DNA of 64,000 nucleotides from Phanerodontia chrysosporium. Lineage: Eukaryota > Basidiomycota > Agaricomycetes > Polyporales > Phanerochaetaceae. Shown here one piece after another: positions 23,818 through 34,859 of this stretch. The translations under genes and the position numbers were made by a program. Position 1 is the stretch's first letter. Every line of letters starts with the position of its first letter. The stretch lies in assembly GCA_001910725.1 (NCBI GenBank), contig MJGA01000013.1:496001-560000 (forward strand), in the 5' to 3' direction. The notes beneath the pieces were generated by a model. That model was not told where the DNA came from. It saw only the letters and a program-made list of their open reading frames with translations, and ran no database searches.

Positions 23818-25218
23818 TCCATAGAGGCCCCCTCGGAATGCTCAGCGGCAGACTCTGGAACAGTATTTATTCAGACTGACTCTAGTAGTCTGAGTCCTTC
23901 ATCTGCGCCCCGTTGTACTTTACCAAAAAACTAGTATCCTCTGTAACCTTCCCATCGTTTGTCAACGCCGGTTCGTTACATCGATTATGTACTATATTTC
24001 AAGAGAATATAGCACATTTGATGGGTATTCTTGAAACGTTGTGCCTCTGGGGATATTGGACAGCGACACTGCAATTCCGGACCCATGAGCATCACAACTC
24101 TCTGGTTGACTTGGAAGAGCTTTGACGCAACACATCTCACCTTCGGATTGTCATCGTTCCCTGCACGCTAGCTATGACATGGCATATCTAGCCTGCAGCC
24201 GGGAAGCCATTGCCGTGACAAGTTGGCCCGCATGGTGTTGTTCGACGCCGATATCAGTTTTTTTTTCATTCTATTTTATTGTATTTTTCGCTGTCTGGTG
24301 GTTGAGATTTTCGAGTTGAATGCACAATGCTAATATTGGAACTTACGCGCTCTAAACAGCTTGCCACCGCCGAGGAAGCCACGCGAGCAAACTTCCCTGC
24401 AGGAACGTGACATGGTGCACATGACCGTTCCTCCGCCTGTCACGCTTGCCCCTCTTGTTTCCCGCTACCATCATGCCGTTCTGCTCTGCGTCGTGTTACA
24501 TAACTAAGATGCCTAAAAGAAAGGAACATAGCCCTTAGGCTTAGCTGTGCAAGTTCTTGCTAAACTTGTCATGTTAAGCCCTGTGAATTACCCCGGAATC
24601 ATGCTAACTCGGGCAGACTCGCCATAGGTTTCTGGGACCTTTTCCTGCCGTTTGTCTTGTGCTTTGCTGATAAATCCCTGAAAGCAGCGTGCAAGCAGGG
24701 GCCCGGGATATATGTACGTCCTATGCTTGTTCTTTCATAGCACACGGTGCTCAGGCGCAGGTCTCTTCAGAGTAGGCAGGCACCGTCCAGCGATTGTGCT
24801 CGACTGCCAAGCAGATCGACGGTTTGCGTTCAGGTCTATGGCGCATTACGCGTTCGGACATCTTGCACAGCGTGTTAGACATCCCTCTTGAGACGTCCCC
24901 CATGCACGCATGCGGGCATGTCATGTCCCAATGAAACAGACCTTGGTTCTGTGCGGGCGCTCGTCACCGGGACGGCCGGGGGCTCGTCCACTGCAGTCGA
25001 CAAGGCCGACAGTTTGCCTGCGAGGGTGTGCACGCATTGTCCAGAGGTAAGTCATCAAGTGGCTATGGTGGGACGCGGTACAGCGATCTGACGGCTGTCT
25101 ACGGCTTCTGCGAAACAGGCGTTAACGTACGAGCAGGTTCGAAAATCATCGCCATTTTCCCGGGCGAACCCACTGCTATGAGCATTGGCGCATGCCCGCG
25201 AGAGAAACAATCATTCCC
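23818..25218. other. Intergenic, nothing recognised
   Basis: Contains the 3' region of L2 and AT-richer sequence with a T run near 24260. No coding pattern, RNA gene or repeat could be supported. Confidence 0.4.
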
Positions 25219-25453
25219 AGTTTCAAGCTAGCAGTGGCGGTATACCGAAATTCCCAGCTAGCCCGTACCAGAAGCACCACGACGCTGTCTGTGCCAAGAC
25301 AGAACGCGGTATGGCTGTCCAAGGAAAGCCGCAGGATCATCTAGATCGTGTTGCACGATGATTTTGACTTTGCTGCTCACATAGCCTGCCAGAACGATTT
25401 CGCCTGGCAAATGACGCCGCACCAGAAAGAGCAACTTGCAGGCGGTATAAAAG
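25219..25453 (+). promoter_or_regulatory. Conserved promoter of glycine-rich gene L3
   Basis: Module A at 25219-25246 (AGTTTCAAGCTAGCAGTGGC then GGTATACCG), module B at 25310-25324 (TATGGCTGTCCAAGG), a weaker module C at 25393-25407 (AACGATTTCGCCTGG), and TATAAAAG at 25446-25453, 157 bases before the ATG. The 5' untranslated region shares CAGGACGCCCCT (near 25488) with L1 (near 18710). Confidence 0.75.
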
Positions 25454-25602
25454 AGGCTACTGCGCGGTCCTTCTGACCCAGGACGCCCCTGGCATTCTTC
25501 AAACCTCCGCGACTTACATCTCTTGTTCGCCCTCTTGGACTTCAATTGCTTCCATCGGTCGCAATCATCTTTATACACCACTCCCCCTTCCCAAGTAAAA
25601 AT

Positions 25603-26751
25603 ATGCGCAACTCCTTTGTGAGCCTCGTCACGCTCGCGGCCTTCCTGGCCCCTGCTCTCGCAAGCCCGATTGCCTCTGGCGGCGAGGGAGGCAACAGCGG
25701 ATCCCTTGGTCCGCGCTTCTTCATCGGTGAGCCACCTCTACCGTGCGCATACACCGCCACTTCCAACCTCACACGCCCCTACAGGGACCGTCGCCAACGG
25801 CCGCGTTGTTGGCCAGGACGGCGGCATCGGTTTCGGTACGTCCTCATCGACGCGCATACATTTGCCTGTCCCTAAAGCTCCTTTCAGGCAATGAGGACGG
25901 CCAGAGCGTGCGCACGGGGCCGGGCCAGACCGCCGTCGGCGGGCGCGGCGGCGTCTCGGTGGGCGGCGGCACCGCGAACGGCGGCAACGCGATCGCCGGG
26001 CCGGGCGGGACGGCCGTCGCTGGGAACGGCGGCTTCTCGTCCTCGGGCTCCGCCAGGGACGGCGACGCGATCGTCCTCGGCGCGCGGTTCTTCGACGGCG
26101 GAGACGGCGGCGACGGCGGGAACGCGGTCGGCGGGAACGGCGGCCAAGCGAACGGCGGCTTCGGGTTCGGCGGCTTCACGTTCGGTAAGTCCTCAGCCCC
26201 GGAGTGGGCGCAGCATCTGTTGTCCTCCCCCTTGCTGACCCCGCATCGTCTAGGTGGCGGTGGCAGCGCGAACGGCGGGCGTGTCGATGGCGGAGACGGC
26301 GGCGATGGTGGCGATAGCGTCCACAGCTCCTTCTTCGGCGGCGGAACCGACGGAGGCGATGGCGGCGACGGCGGGAACGCAAACGGCGGGAACGGCGGCT
26401 TCGCGTCCTTCGGCAATGCCAACGGCGGCATCGTGAACGGCGGGGACGGCGGGACGGGGCGACAGCCGCGTCCTGCGCCGAGGCTTCCTCGTAGGTGTGC
26501 GTTCCACAGACGCGTGAGCTCCGCGTTCTCACGCCTTCTGTTTTTTGCGCGTGCAGGGACCATCGCCGATGGCGCAGGCGTGAGCAACGGCAGAGGCGGC
26601 GTGGCGGGCAGGTGGCAACGCCAAGGGGGGAAATGCTGGTACCGTGTTTGGAGCTGGAGCCACCGCCGCCGCTGGCCATGTCACGGCGGGCGGCGGTGGC
26701 GAGGGTGGCTTCTTGCGCCGGCATTTTCTCAAAGCAGGACTCTTCGAATAG
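25603..26751 (+). CDS. Secreted glycine-rich repeat protein L3, frame disturbed near end
   Basis: The signal peptide MRNSFVSLVTLAAFLAPALA leads into GGEGGNSGSLGPRFF. Short exons follow, then a long exon reading GGTANGGNAIAGPGG, NGGFSSSGSARDGD and GARFFDGGDGGDGGNAVGG. After an intron (GTAAGTCC...TCTAG, about 26185-26254) comes GGGSANGGRVDGGDGGDGG and GGNANGGNGGFASFG. Near 26458 one extra base displaces DSRVLRRGFL, the position matching LRRFF in L1. Near 26609 a second shift displaces GGNAKGGNAGTVFGAG. The last frame ends GEGGFLRRHFLKAGLFE and TAG at 26751. The most divergent of the four paralogues, with more Ala and Ser. Confidence 0.7.
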
Positions 26752-27290
26752 CCGTGTCAGCAGACTCTAAATTGTACTAACAGGATGAAAAGCAGAATAT
26801 GTGCGTACTGTCGTGATCAGTGTAAGCTACCAACGAGGTTCCTTCACATTATTTTCCGAGACACATGATATTGCGGTGTTGATAGGCTACACTTGTCCAG
26901 AGACAATGCGAAAGTAAAGGGAGCGTATGCAACTGAATTGCTCACAAGAACGTGGAAGCTTGCCTGAACATGTCCGCATCAGACTGGTGGACGGCACGCA
27001 TGTACTTTCAATATCTTGCGAAGGTTTACTCCCTGCGACGCTCCATTATTTCACTCCACTTTCAGTAATTTGCTTACCAGTCAGCCCCACTTATTTACTA
27101 CTGCTTAATACGTAAGCGCCTCCGTAAGATATCAGATCTTACCCTCCTTACAAATGTGCTTATCGTGTTTGTTAGCCGCTAAGAAACGATGATGATCGAC
27201 CGCACTCTCCACTTACCATCATCTTGTCAGACAGTGGTGGAAGAGCAGGTGCTATTGGCTGAAGACCGTGTGACAAAATCACGCAGCAAG
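26752..27290. other. Intergenic, nothing recognised
   Basis: Lies between L3 and the plus-strand alpha/beta-hydrolase. An upstream in-frame ATG for the hydrolase exists at 27189, but the paralogue's length supports the start at 27291. Confidence 0.4.
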
Positions 27291-28723
27291 ATGCCAGGTA
27301 GTAAGGCGACTGAATCCGCTGTCAAGCGTAGTCTGCTCCAGCGGATTTATGGGTCGTTCTTCTACGTCGGCCTCTTGTATCCGGTGCTCATTGCAGTCCT
27401 GGCTAGTCCGGCCGTGCAGAGACAGTGAGCTAAGTTCAATCCTCGTATATGCACGACTAATTCGTCATTTTCTAGTGCCACGTTCCAACACGCCCTCAAG
27501 TTTCCATTTTTTGTGGAGTATGACACCCCAGAAAAGTACAGCCTCGCTCGTAAGTCCACGACACAAGAACATGATGGTGCGCTAACAACTTGTTCTAACA
27601 GCCGGAAAGACCCTGAACACGCACTTCAGCACACCAGACAACTGCACGCTCGGCGCGTGGTTTGTCCTTGCAGACCCATACTACCAGACATTGCGATCTA
27701 CAGCGCCTCGAGGCTCTCACCCTGGGACGAGTCCACCGTGCTCGACGCCATCCATACGCACCCGACGATCCTCTTTCTGCACGGCGCGGGCGGCACGCGC
27801 GCAGGGTCAGCCCGCGTCGAAGCGGTGCGCGCGTTCTCGTCGCGGCTGCACGCGAACGTCTTCGCCATCGACTACCGCGGCTTCGGCGACAGCTCCGGCA
27901 CACCGAGCGCGTCCGGGCTCGCGCTCGACGCATACACGGCGTGGAGCTGGCTCCTCGAGCGCGGCGCGGCCCCTGAGGACATCGTCATCGTCGGCGAGAG
28001 CCTCGGCACGGGCGTCGGCGGGCAGCTCGCGCGCCGCCTTGCCGCCGAGGGCGTCCGCCCGCGCGGCGTCGCGCTCCTCGCGCCGTTCTCGAGCGTCAGC
28101 AGGCTCGTCGAGTCGTATGCGCTTTTCGGCATCCCGCTGCTGCAGCCGCTGCAGAGCTTCGCGTGGGGCGTCAGTGAGTGCCCCCAGTGCTGTACCGCAC
28201 GAACGTGCGCGCTGACACGCCGTCGGCAGAGCTCCTGAAGCGCATCGTCCGCGTCGAGTTCAACACGCTTGAGGCCGTCGTGGACTTCAACGCGCCGACT
28301 CTCATCGCGCACGCGCAGGACGACATGGAGATCCCGCACGCGCACTCCCGGACGCTCATCGACGCGCTGCTCGAGCCGCTGCTGCCCGCAGCCTCCGTCC
28401 AGCTTCCCAGTGCGCCCGGCAAGACACTCACGACGGAGGAGTTCCTTGCGTTCCGCAAGCAGCAGGAGGAGCGCAGCGCACGGCGTGGCGAAATCGTGAA
28501 AAAGACGGAGGTCCCGACGTTCGGCGTCATCGAGGAATTCAGGGGCGTCCGCGCGCCGGTCGTGTACGTTGAGACGTTCTGGGGCTCGCACGCAATGATC
28601 GGCGCGCAAGAGGGGGTGCAGGACGAGATGGCGAAGCTCTTTGGGCTCGGAGCGTACCGTGCTCAGTTCAAGCGCGACGACGAGTCAGTCGTGGACCGTA
28701 TCCTGCACCACCTAGTGGACTGA
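27291..28723 (+). CDS. Alpha/beta-hydrolase, ABHD12-like, copy 1
   Basis: Serine hydrolase with an N-terminal membrane anchor (FFYVGLLYPVLIAVLASP). Introns near 27429-27475, 27556-27600 and 28174-28230 separate the exons. Motifs: TILFLHGAGGTR (oxyanion region), ANVFAIDYRGFGDSSG, VIVGESLGTGVGGQL (nucleophile Ser in GESLG), the acid region TLIAHAQDDMEIPH and a late VYVETFWGSHAMI (catalytic His). Known ABHD12-type enzymes hydrolyse lysophospholipids or monoacylglycerol at membranes; the substrate here is inferred only by family. At 27720-27724 one base seems lost between TAPRGSHP and WDESTVLDAI compared with copy 2. Copy 2 (30139-31542) lies inverted on the other side of a dehydrogenase gene. 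Confidence 0.8.
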
Positions 28724-28897
28724 ACGACGGGTACCTTGTTGAATGCTCACTGCCTGAACATCTGATCGAAATATTTGTTTATAATACAGCGACGTCCTTT
28801 CTCCCCATGCAACTCAGCCTCTGCCAACAAACGGCATGGTAGTCGCCCTGGAACGCAGTTCGACATCAGCAGCCAAACCTCGGAGGCACATGAACAC

Positions 28898-29836
28898 TCA
28901 CAGGATGTTGAAGTTGAGCACCGTCACGTCCAGCGGCAGGCTCGCGATGTGCACGATGGTGTCCGCGACGTGCTGCACGTCGAACGTGCCCTCGGGCTTG
29001 ATGCTGCCGTCAGGCTGGAGCGCGCCGGTCTGGTGTCCGCGGCCATGTCTGTGTGCGCGTTCCCGATGTCGACCTGTGTGCAGGTGATGTTGAAGGCGCG
29101 CCCGTCGAGCGCTGTGGCGCGCGTGAGGCCGAGGACGGCGTGCTTCGTCGCGGTGTACCCCGCCGCGTGCAGCCGCGGAGAGTGCGCGGCGATGGAGCCG
29201 TTGTTGATGATGCGGCCTAACGGGGCAGCATGATCTCAAATTGCACTACCGGGATGGGGCGGGAACGCACCGCCAGTAGGATATTGGTTCTTGAAGACCT
29301 TCATCGCCTCCCTCGTGCAGAGGAATGTGCCAATCAAGTTGACGTTCACGACGTTCTGAAACGTCGCAAGCGAGATCTCGTCTAAGGGTGCAGCCGGATG
29401 GGAGACTCCAGCGTTCTGCAAGGGCATGTCTAAGAAACTGAAGTCTGCAGGAGAGCGAGCGAACCCACGTTGAATAGGAGGTCCAGCCGACCTGCAAGCC
29501 TGTCATCACTCTGCTTTATTCCACTGGTCTCGCACACGTACCGAAACGTTGCAGGGTAGCCTGGAAGAGCTCCCTGACACTTTCTTCGTTCGTGACGTCG
29601 CCCGTAATCACCAGCACTTTGTCGGGGTGCGGACATTGTGCCTGTGTCTGCCGCAGCTCGTCTGCACGGCGCGCAAACAGCGTGAGGGACCATCCTGCCC
29701 TCGCGAGAGCAATCGCGGTGGCCTTTCCGATACCTGTAGTTGAAGCGAGGGTCGCGGACGATTCGTGTCATAGGAGCTAGATAAAAGTACCGGAGGAGGC
29801 TCCTGTGACAATCGCGACTTTCAGTTCTGCAGCCAT
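28898..29836 (-). CDS. Short-chain dehydrogenase/reductase (SDR)
   Basis: NAD(P)-dependent oxidoreductase. [26 protein letters not shown] gives the Rossmann TGxxxGIG motif across an intron. [17 protein letters not shown] gives NNAG after splicing GTGGGTTC...[23 protein letters not shown] supplies the catalytic Ser region and [15 protein letters not shown] the YxxxK pair. The C-terminus is [14 protein letters not shown]. All catalytic residues are present. Near 29037-29043 one base is missing between HTDMAA and [12 protein letters not shown]. Substrate unknown. It sits between two inverted hydrolase paralogues and is transcribed toward the plus-strand copy; a joint pathway cannot be claimed. 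Confidence 0.8.
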
Positions 29837-30138
29837 CTTTTGTTGTCTCCGTTCGAGAGCCTGTGATAGAGACGTATGTTAAGTTATCAGGTCGCCCCTG
29901 CAAGATGTATGTGAGTGTTAGGTTGAGAACAGCTTGCACACTGCGACGGTGAGAGCTACGACTCGCAATTCCCGAGGAACTGGTTCCGCTCGGTCCATCG
30001 GGCCGGAAGCGCCGGCCGTGGACGCAAATGAACCACAATTTCAGGCCCAAGTCAAGGTAAAGGGCATGGATAAAGCATAGAGAGTGCATGTACAACATTG
30101 AAACCTGCTCTAATGACTCAGCTGACGCAGTGCCTGAC

Positions 30139-31542
30139 CTACGAGTCGCCGGCTTCATGACGATACATACCCAGACGGAAGAGCCGCGCCATCTCGTCCT
30201 GCACGCCCTCCTGCAAGCCGATGCGGGCGTGCGCACCCCAGAACGTCTCAACATACACGACGGGCGCGCGAAGGCCCTTGAACTCCTCGACGGTGCCGAA
30301 ACTAGGTATCTCCGTCGTCTTGACGATCGCGCCGCGCCGTGCGCCGTGCTCTTCCTGCTGCTTGCGGAGCGCGAGCAGCTCTTCGGGCGCAAGACTCGCT
30401 TCTGCATCCGGGGACGCCGCAGCGGCGAGGCGGGGCAGCAGCGGCGCGAGCAGTGCATCGATGAGCGTCTGGGAGTGCGCATGCGGGATCACTTCGTCGG
30501 CCTGCGAGTGCGCGATGAGCGTCGGGGCGTGGAAGCCTTCGATCGCCGCCAGCGTGTCAAACTCGTGGCGCACGAGGTACTTCATAAGTCCTATGGCGGC
30601 AGTCTCAGCGGGATCACGACGCGCGAAGCCAGACGAAAGGCTCACGAATGCCCCAGGACGACATCTGCAGCGGGCGCAGGATCGGGACGTGCAGGATGGC
30701 GTAGGTCTCGATGAGCCTGCTCATCGTCGTAAACGGAGCGAGCAGCGCCACGCCACGTGGGACAACATCCTCCGCCGCGAGCTGCCGCATGAGCTGTCCC
30801 GCGACGCCGGTGCCGAGGCTGTACCCGACGACGACGACGTCGCTGGGTTCCGCACCGCGCGCGACGAGCCAGCGCCACGCGGTGTATGCGTCGAGTGCCA
30901 GGCCCTCCGTGTCGGGGCTGCCGGTGCTGTCGCCGAAGCCGCGGTAGTCGATCGCGAGGACGTTCGCCTGCAGACGCGCGGCGAACGCGCGATATGACCC
31001 GACCCTCCAGACAGACGCTCGTGTGGCACCCGCACCGTGCAGGAAGAGGACCGTGGGGTGCTTGGATATGGCATCGCGCACGATGTCCTCGGTGAGCGGC
31101 GGCGCGCGCTGCTCCGGGGACGAGACCCTCAGTCCTTGGTAGAAGGGATCGGCGAGCACGAACCAAGCACCGAGCGTGCAGTTGTCCGGGGTTGAGAAGT
31201 GCAGATTCAGCGTTTTGCCAGCTATATGCGTCTTCGCGTGAATATGACGGGTTTCTCATTGTATAATGTGTGCTTACGTGCCAGGCCGTACTTCTCGGGT
31301 ACGTCGAAGTTCGCAAATAGCGGAAACTTGAGGCCGTGCTTGAACACGGCACTGGAGAAACGGTGCGTAAAAACGAGATACAAGCCAACTGCTGCTTACT
31401 GTTTCTGGATGGACGGGATAGCGAGAAGCCCTATGACCACTGGATACAGCAGCCCTAGGTAGAGCAGTGACCTGACGATGCGTTGAGAAAGGCCTTTCTT
31501 CGGCTGCTTCTCCGATGATTTCGAATGTGTTCCTTGAGCCAT
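30139..31542 (-). CDS. Alpha/beta-hydrolase, ABHD12-like, copy 2
   Basis: Starts MAQGTHSKSSEKQPKKGLSQ with the membrane helix SLLYLGLLYPVVIGLLAIP. Introns match copy 1 in position: after SIQKQ (GTAAGCAG), after KYGLA (GTAAGCAC) and after MSSWGI. Motifs: TVLFLHGAGATR, ANVLAIDYRGFGDSTG, VVVGYSLGTGVAGQL (nucleophile Ser in GYSLG), TLIAHSQADEVIPH and VYVETFWGAHARI. The frame is intact to a stop at 30139. Likely a membrane-associated lipase or lysophospholipase by family. It shares close sequence and intron positions with copy 1, indicating a local inverted duplication. Confidence 0.87.
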
Positions 31543-32001
31543 TCCACAGTACGGCTATCCCAGATGCTGGTACTACTCGGCAGCGGCCTAAGCCGCGTTG
31601 TGAAGGCGAGAGAAAGAGATGAGTTGCAAGATCAATGAGGCTGTTGAGCCGCTACTATAGACGCTAATATTGAGACGCCTAATAAGTAAGTAGATTATTA
31701 TTGACAGGTAAGTGAGACCGAGTAAGCTTGAGTCGAACCGATTAATAACTGTACCCCTGGCACAGAATCGAATAGTGTATCCAGCTTCCAGGACGTTGTA
31801 AAGAAGAAACTTGCTACGTAGCCAAATTAAAGCGTTGTAAATGTGAGAAAGAGACATGTCTGCATAATGTGTTCCAAGTGCTTTGAATCCCGGTCCGCCT
31901 GCAAGCTTGACGTTGGCGTAGTGATACGCCTTGTGGCAGTGTCAATCAGGTCCGAATCCAGCGGAACGTAGGTAGATACGTGTCAAAGTATTCGGGAAAG
32001 T
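31543..32001. other. Intergenic, AT-richer, nothing recognised
   Basis: Upstream of the minus-strand hydrolase copy 2 and the 3' end of an F-box-like gene. No motif was supported. Confidence 0.4.
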
Positions 32002-32986
32002 CTAGTCCCAATCTTCATCGGAGTCATCTGAAAGGACCATTCTGCGGAACAGCTTCAATCCGCCTATCCGTTGTTGCAATCAGACTCGGAGACACTCACT
32101 GGAGGAAGTCATCGCGCCATCCAGGTACGAAGCTGAACCTCCGGACTTCTTCGGCAGGGACTTGTTTCTCCTGGAAGAGCTTCTGTATTGTAAATTTACT
32201 CTTATTTCCTCTGCACTCAATGCGCTTCAACCACGGGCTTCTGAGGATCTTGTGGATTGTTCCGTCCTCGATCCAGTGTACAACATCACAGGCGTCGGAG
32301 GAAAATTCCTCTACAGACGATCTGGCAATGGCGTCTGCCAGTCCTCGTGTTAACATGAGGCTGGAAAATTCAGATAGGGATACTGATTTCTAGGAGGGGG
32401 CGAAAGCGTGCTGTAAGAATATGGCTAACACCCAGAGCCCTCGTGTACGGACCAGTGATATCCAGTTCCTGTGGATACAGCTATGCAAGATCGACCGTGC
32501 CTCGGAAATCTTCTTGTTGTCGCGATGGGTCTCCTCTTGTATGTACAGGGCTGAAGGCTGGAGCAGCGGCAGTGCCTTCTTCAGACCGGTGACACTGTGG
32601 GACGATTTGATTTTTAGGCTGAAGTAAATGGTGTGTACCTTGGGAATAAATTTTGTGACGCGCGCGAGGTCCTTCCCGAGCCCTCCTTCGAGCCTGAGGC
32701 AACGTACACAGAGGCCGAGGAATGGATGCGTGCGGAAGAACTCGGCGACGGTGGTGGTGTGCTCTGGAGTGCGTAGCTGCAGGCATTCGTAGAGCAGCGG
32801 TGTGCCAATACGGAGCCAGCGTTTCGAGACGAGCAACAGGTGGCCGTTGCGGTCCCTCTCCGACTCGCGGTCGTCAGGTTGCATTCCGAAAGGCCGCCTG
32901 TAGGCGACAAAGTCTGCGTACTTGACCGAGATGTTGTGCGAGAGCACCTCGCGGAGGAGCTCCTCGGGGAAAAGCCTGTCTATCAT
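32002..32986 (-). CDS. F-box-like protein, intact
   Basis: MIDRLFPEELLREVLSHNIS is the F-box-like start. HLLLVSKRWLRIGTPLLYEC and leucine-rich stretches (CVRCLRLEGGLGKDLARVTK, IPKVHTIYFSLKIKS, LKKALPLLQPSALYIQEE) follow. Exon 2 contains LADAIARSSVEEFSSDACDV and WLKRIECRG. A last intron (GTGAGTGT...CCGCAG, about 32100-32041) joins FLQ to MVLSDDSDEDWD and the stop at 32002. No frame damage is visible, so this is the best reference for the family here. Probably a substrate adaptor of a Cullin-type ubiquitin ligase; target unknown. Confidence 0.8.
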
Positions 32987-33395
32987 CGTCGTCGAAGCAG
33001 GAACAAGAGACGCGAGACGAGAGCCTCGGGCTGGGAGTTTGCCTGTGACAAAAGTAAGAGCGATCACGTGCCGCGTGACCTTCGCGTTTCCGCGTTTTTG
33101 GCCGGCGCGCACGCATGGCTACGGGCATGTCCAAAAAAAATTGGGAAAGCCGGATCTCAAGTCAGCCTAAGTAGTTCATCTTGTGATCCCGTTTCTCTCT
33201 GAAAACTCTATGAAGATCACGGTTGCCTCCAATGCTAACAGACAGGAAAGACATAGCACACGCCGCTATTTTTCTGCAGAACAGCTAGTGATAAATATAG
33301 TCTCGTACCGCCAGGGTAAGAGTTCAAACGTTCAAATCCTACACTGATAGCACTGCTAGTGTGTCGGTCACGGCACCTAGTGAAAGAGCTCTCCC
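32987..33395. other. Intergenic between F-box-like gene and L4 3' end
   Basis: No coding or RNA signal was supported. Confidence 0.4.
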
Positions 33396-34105
33396 TCAGA
33401 AGAAAGAGAAGCGGCTGTCTCCGCCGTCGCCACCGTCGCCGCCAGTCACGAAGCCACCATTGGCGCTGCCACGGAACGCATTGCCGCCGTTTCCGCCTAT
33501 GGCGTTACCACCGTCGCCACCGTCACCTCCATCGCTGGAGAAGGAGCCACGACCGCCGTCACCGCCGTCACCGCCATTCACACGTCCGCCGTTGGCGTTG
33601 CCGACTAGAGGCGCAAGGCGTCAGCAGCGGAAAGGAGCCGCAAATGCAGGGGCACGACTCACAAACCGCATGGCCACCGTTCCCGCCGACGGCATTGCCG
33701 CCATCGCCCCATCGCCGCCGTCTCCGTGGAAGAAACGCCGACGCAGGAAGCCATTGTCGCTCCCATCGCCGCCGTCACCGCCGTCGCCTCCGGTCACGAA
33801 ACCGCCGTTGGCGCTGCCATGGAACGCACTGCCGCCGTTTCCGCCGATGGCGTTACCGCCGTCTCCGCCATCGCCTCCGTCGCCGCCGAACCCGCCGAAC
33901 CCGCCGTGCACGCTATGGCCGTTAGTGTTCCCTGGGCACGCTGCCACGTTAGACAGGGTGCAGACAAGGACAAGAACAAAACCTCACCAAACCCGAAAGC
34001 GCCATTTCCGCCCGTGATGTCGCTTCCCTTGCTGCCAGCTGGGCGAGCAAGAACCGGGGCGAGGGAGGCCGCAAGGATAACAAAGTTCAGAAAAGCGCAG
34101 CGCAT
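33396..34105 (-). CDS. Secreted glycine-rich repeat protein L4
   Basis: The signal peptide MRCAFLNFVILAASLAPVLA is followed by RPAGSKGSDITGGNGAFGFG. An intron (GTGAGGTT...GCCCAG) leads to GNTNGHSVHGGFGGFGGDGG, GGNAIGGNGGSAFHGSANGG, FVTGGDGGDGGDGSDNG and the basic site FLRRRFFHGDGG. A second intron leads to GRVNGGDGGDGGRGSFSSDG and the end DGGDSRFSFF. Near 33709 one base is missing in a G run compared with the expected GGDGG pattern. L4 has two repeat units, fewer than L1. Its promoter shares all modules with L1-L3, but in inverted orientation and about 7 kb away from L3. Confidence 0.8.
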
Positions 34106-34257
34106 GTCGGGCTAGACTAAGGATGATTCGCAACATCAGTACACCTGAACCTGTGGAGAGGTAATTAAACGAACACAGGTAGCAGAATGTGGAGGTGTTG
34201 AGAATGCTTGAAGGGTCTACAAATGTGGATGGTGCTCCTGGTTTTCGAGCCTCCTGG

Positions 34258-34470
34258 CTTTTATGAAGCGACGGATTGGTTATACTCGCGCCACGCCATC
34301 GACAAAACGCGATCGTCCTGGGCTGCAACCATGTCACGGAAAGTCTGAAGTATGCCTTGGACAGCCATTGCAAGTCCTCTCAAGGCACAGGGAGTGCAAT
34401 GGTGCTTCTGACGCGGGCACGGCTTCACTGAGTGAGCGTCGCGCGCATACCGCCATGGCTAGTTGAAACT
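34258..34470 (-). promoter_or_regulatory. Conserved promoter of glycine-rich gene L4
   Basis: On the minus strand: module A at 34470-34443 (AGTTTCAACTAGCCATGGCG then GTATGCGC), module B at 34370-34355 (CAATGGCTGTCCAAGG), module C at 34320-34297 (CAGGACGATCGCGTTTTGTC then GATG), CCAAT at 34279-34275, and TATA-like CATAAAAG at 34265-34258, 160 bases before the ATG. Confidence 0.8.
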
Positions 34471-34859
34471 GGGACGCCTGCTTCTTCCCCGTACATGATC
34501 CAATTTTCTTTGCCAATGGGTTTGCTCGGGTGGTTTCCGGTGAACGTCGAGCATTGATGTGGGTGGAACGCTGTTTCGTAGCTGCCGTAGATAGCCGTCA
34601 GATACAACCCAGACGAATATTGCGCCACGCTCACGTGATGACATAGGCTCGGAGGTTCGAGTGTGCGTATAGGCCGAGAGTCTTCTTTCTTTCGTTTCAC
34701 CAATGTGCGAGCAATGCGAATCATGGGTGCGATCGCAACGACGACACAGAAGCAGCGGCGCTCGCCGCTCCATCATCGTAATATGGATCTGCGAAGCGAC
34801 ATGACCAACAGAGCGCAAGAAGCAAAGCAGCAGACGTACAAGTGATTCTTGCATACACG

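Noticed and set aside
20600..25200. Transposon or reverse-transcriptase remnants in the gene-poor parts
   Set aside because: No terminal repeats, integrase or polymerase motifs could be read in either strand.
18827..26751. Relation to bacterial PE-PGRS proteins because of GGxGG repeats
   Set aside because: The similarity is only composition; the genes have fungal signal peptides and introns.
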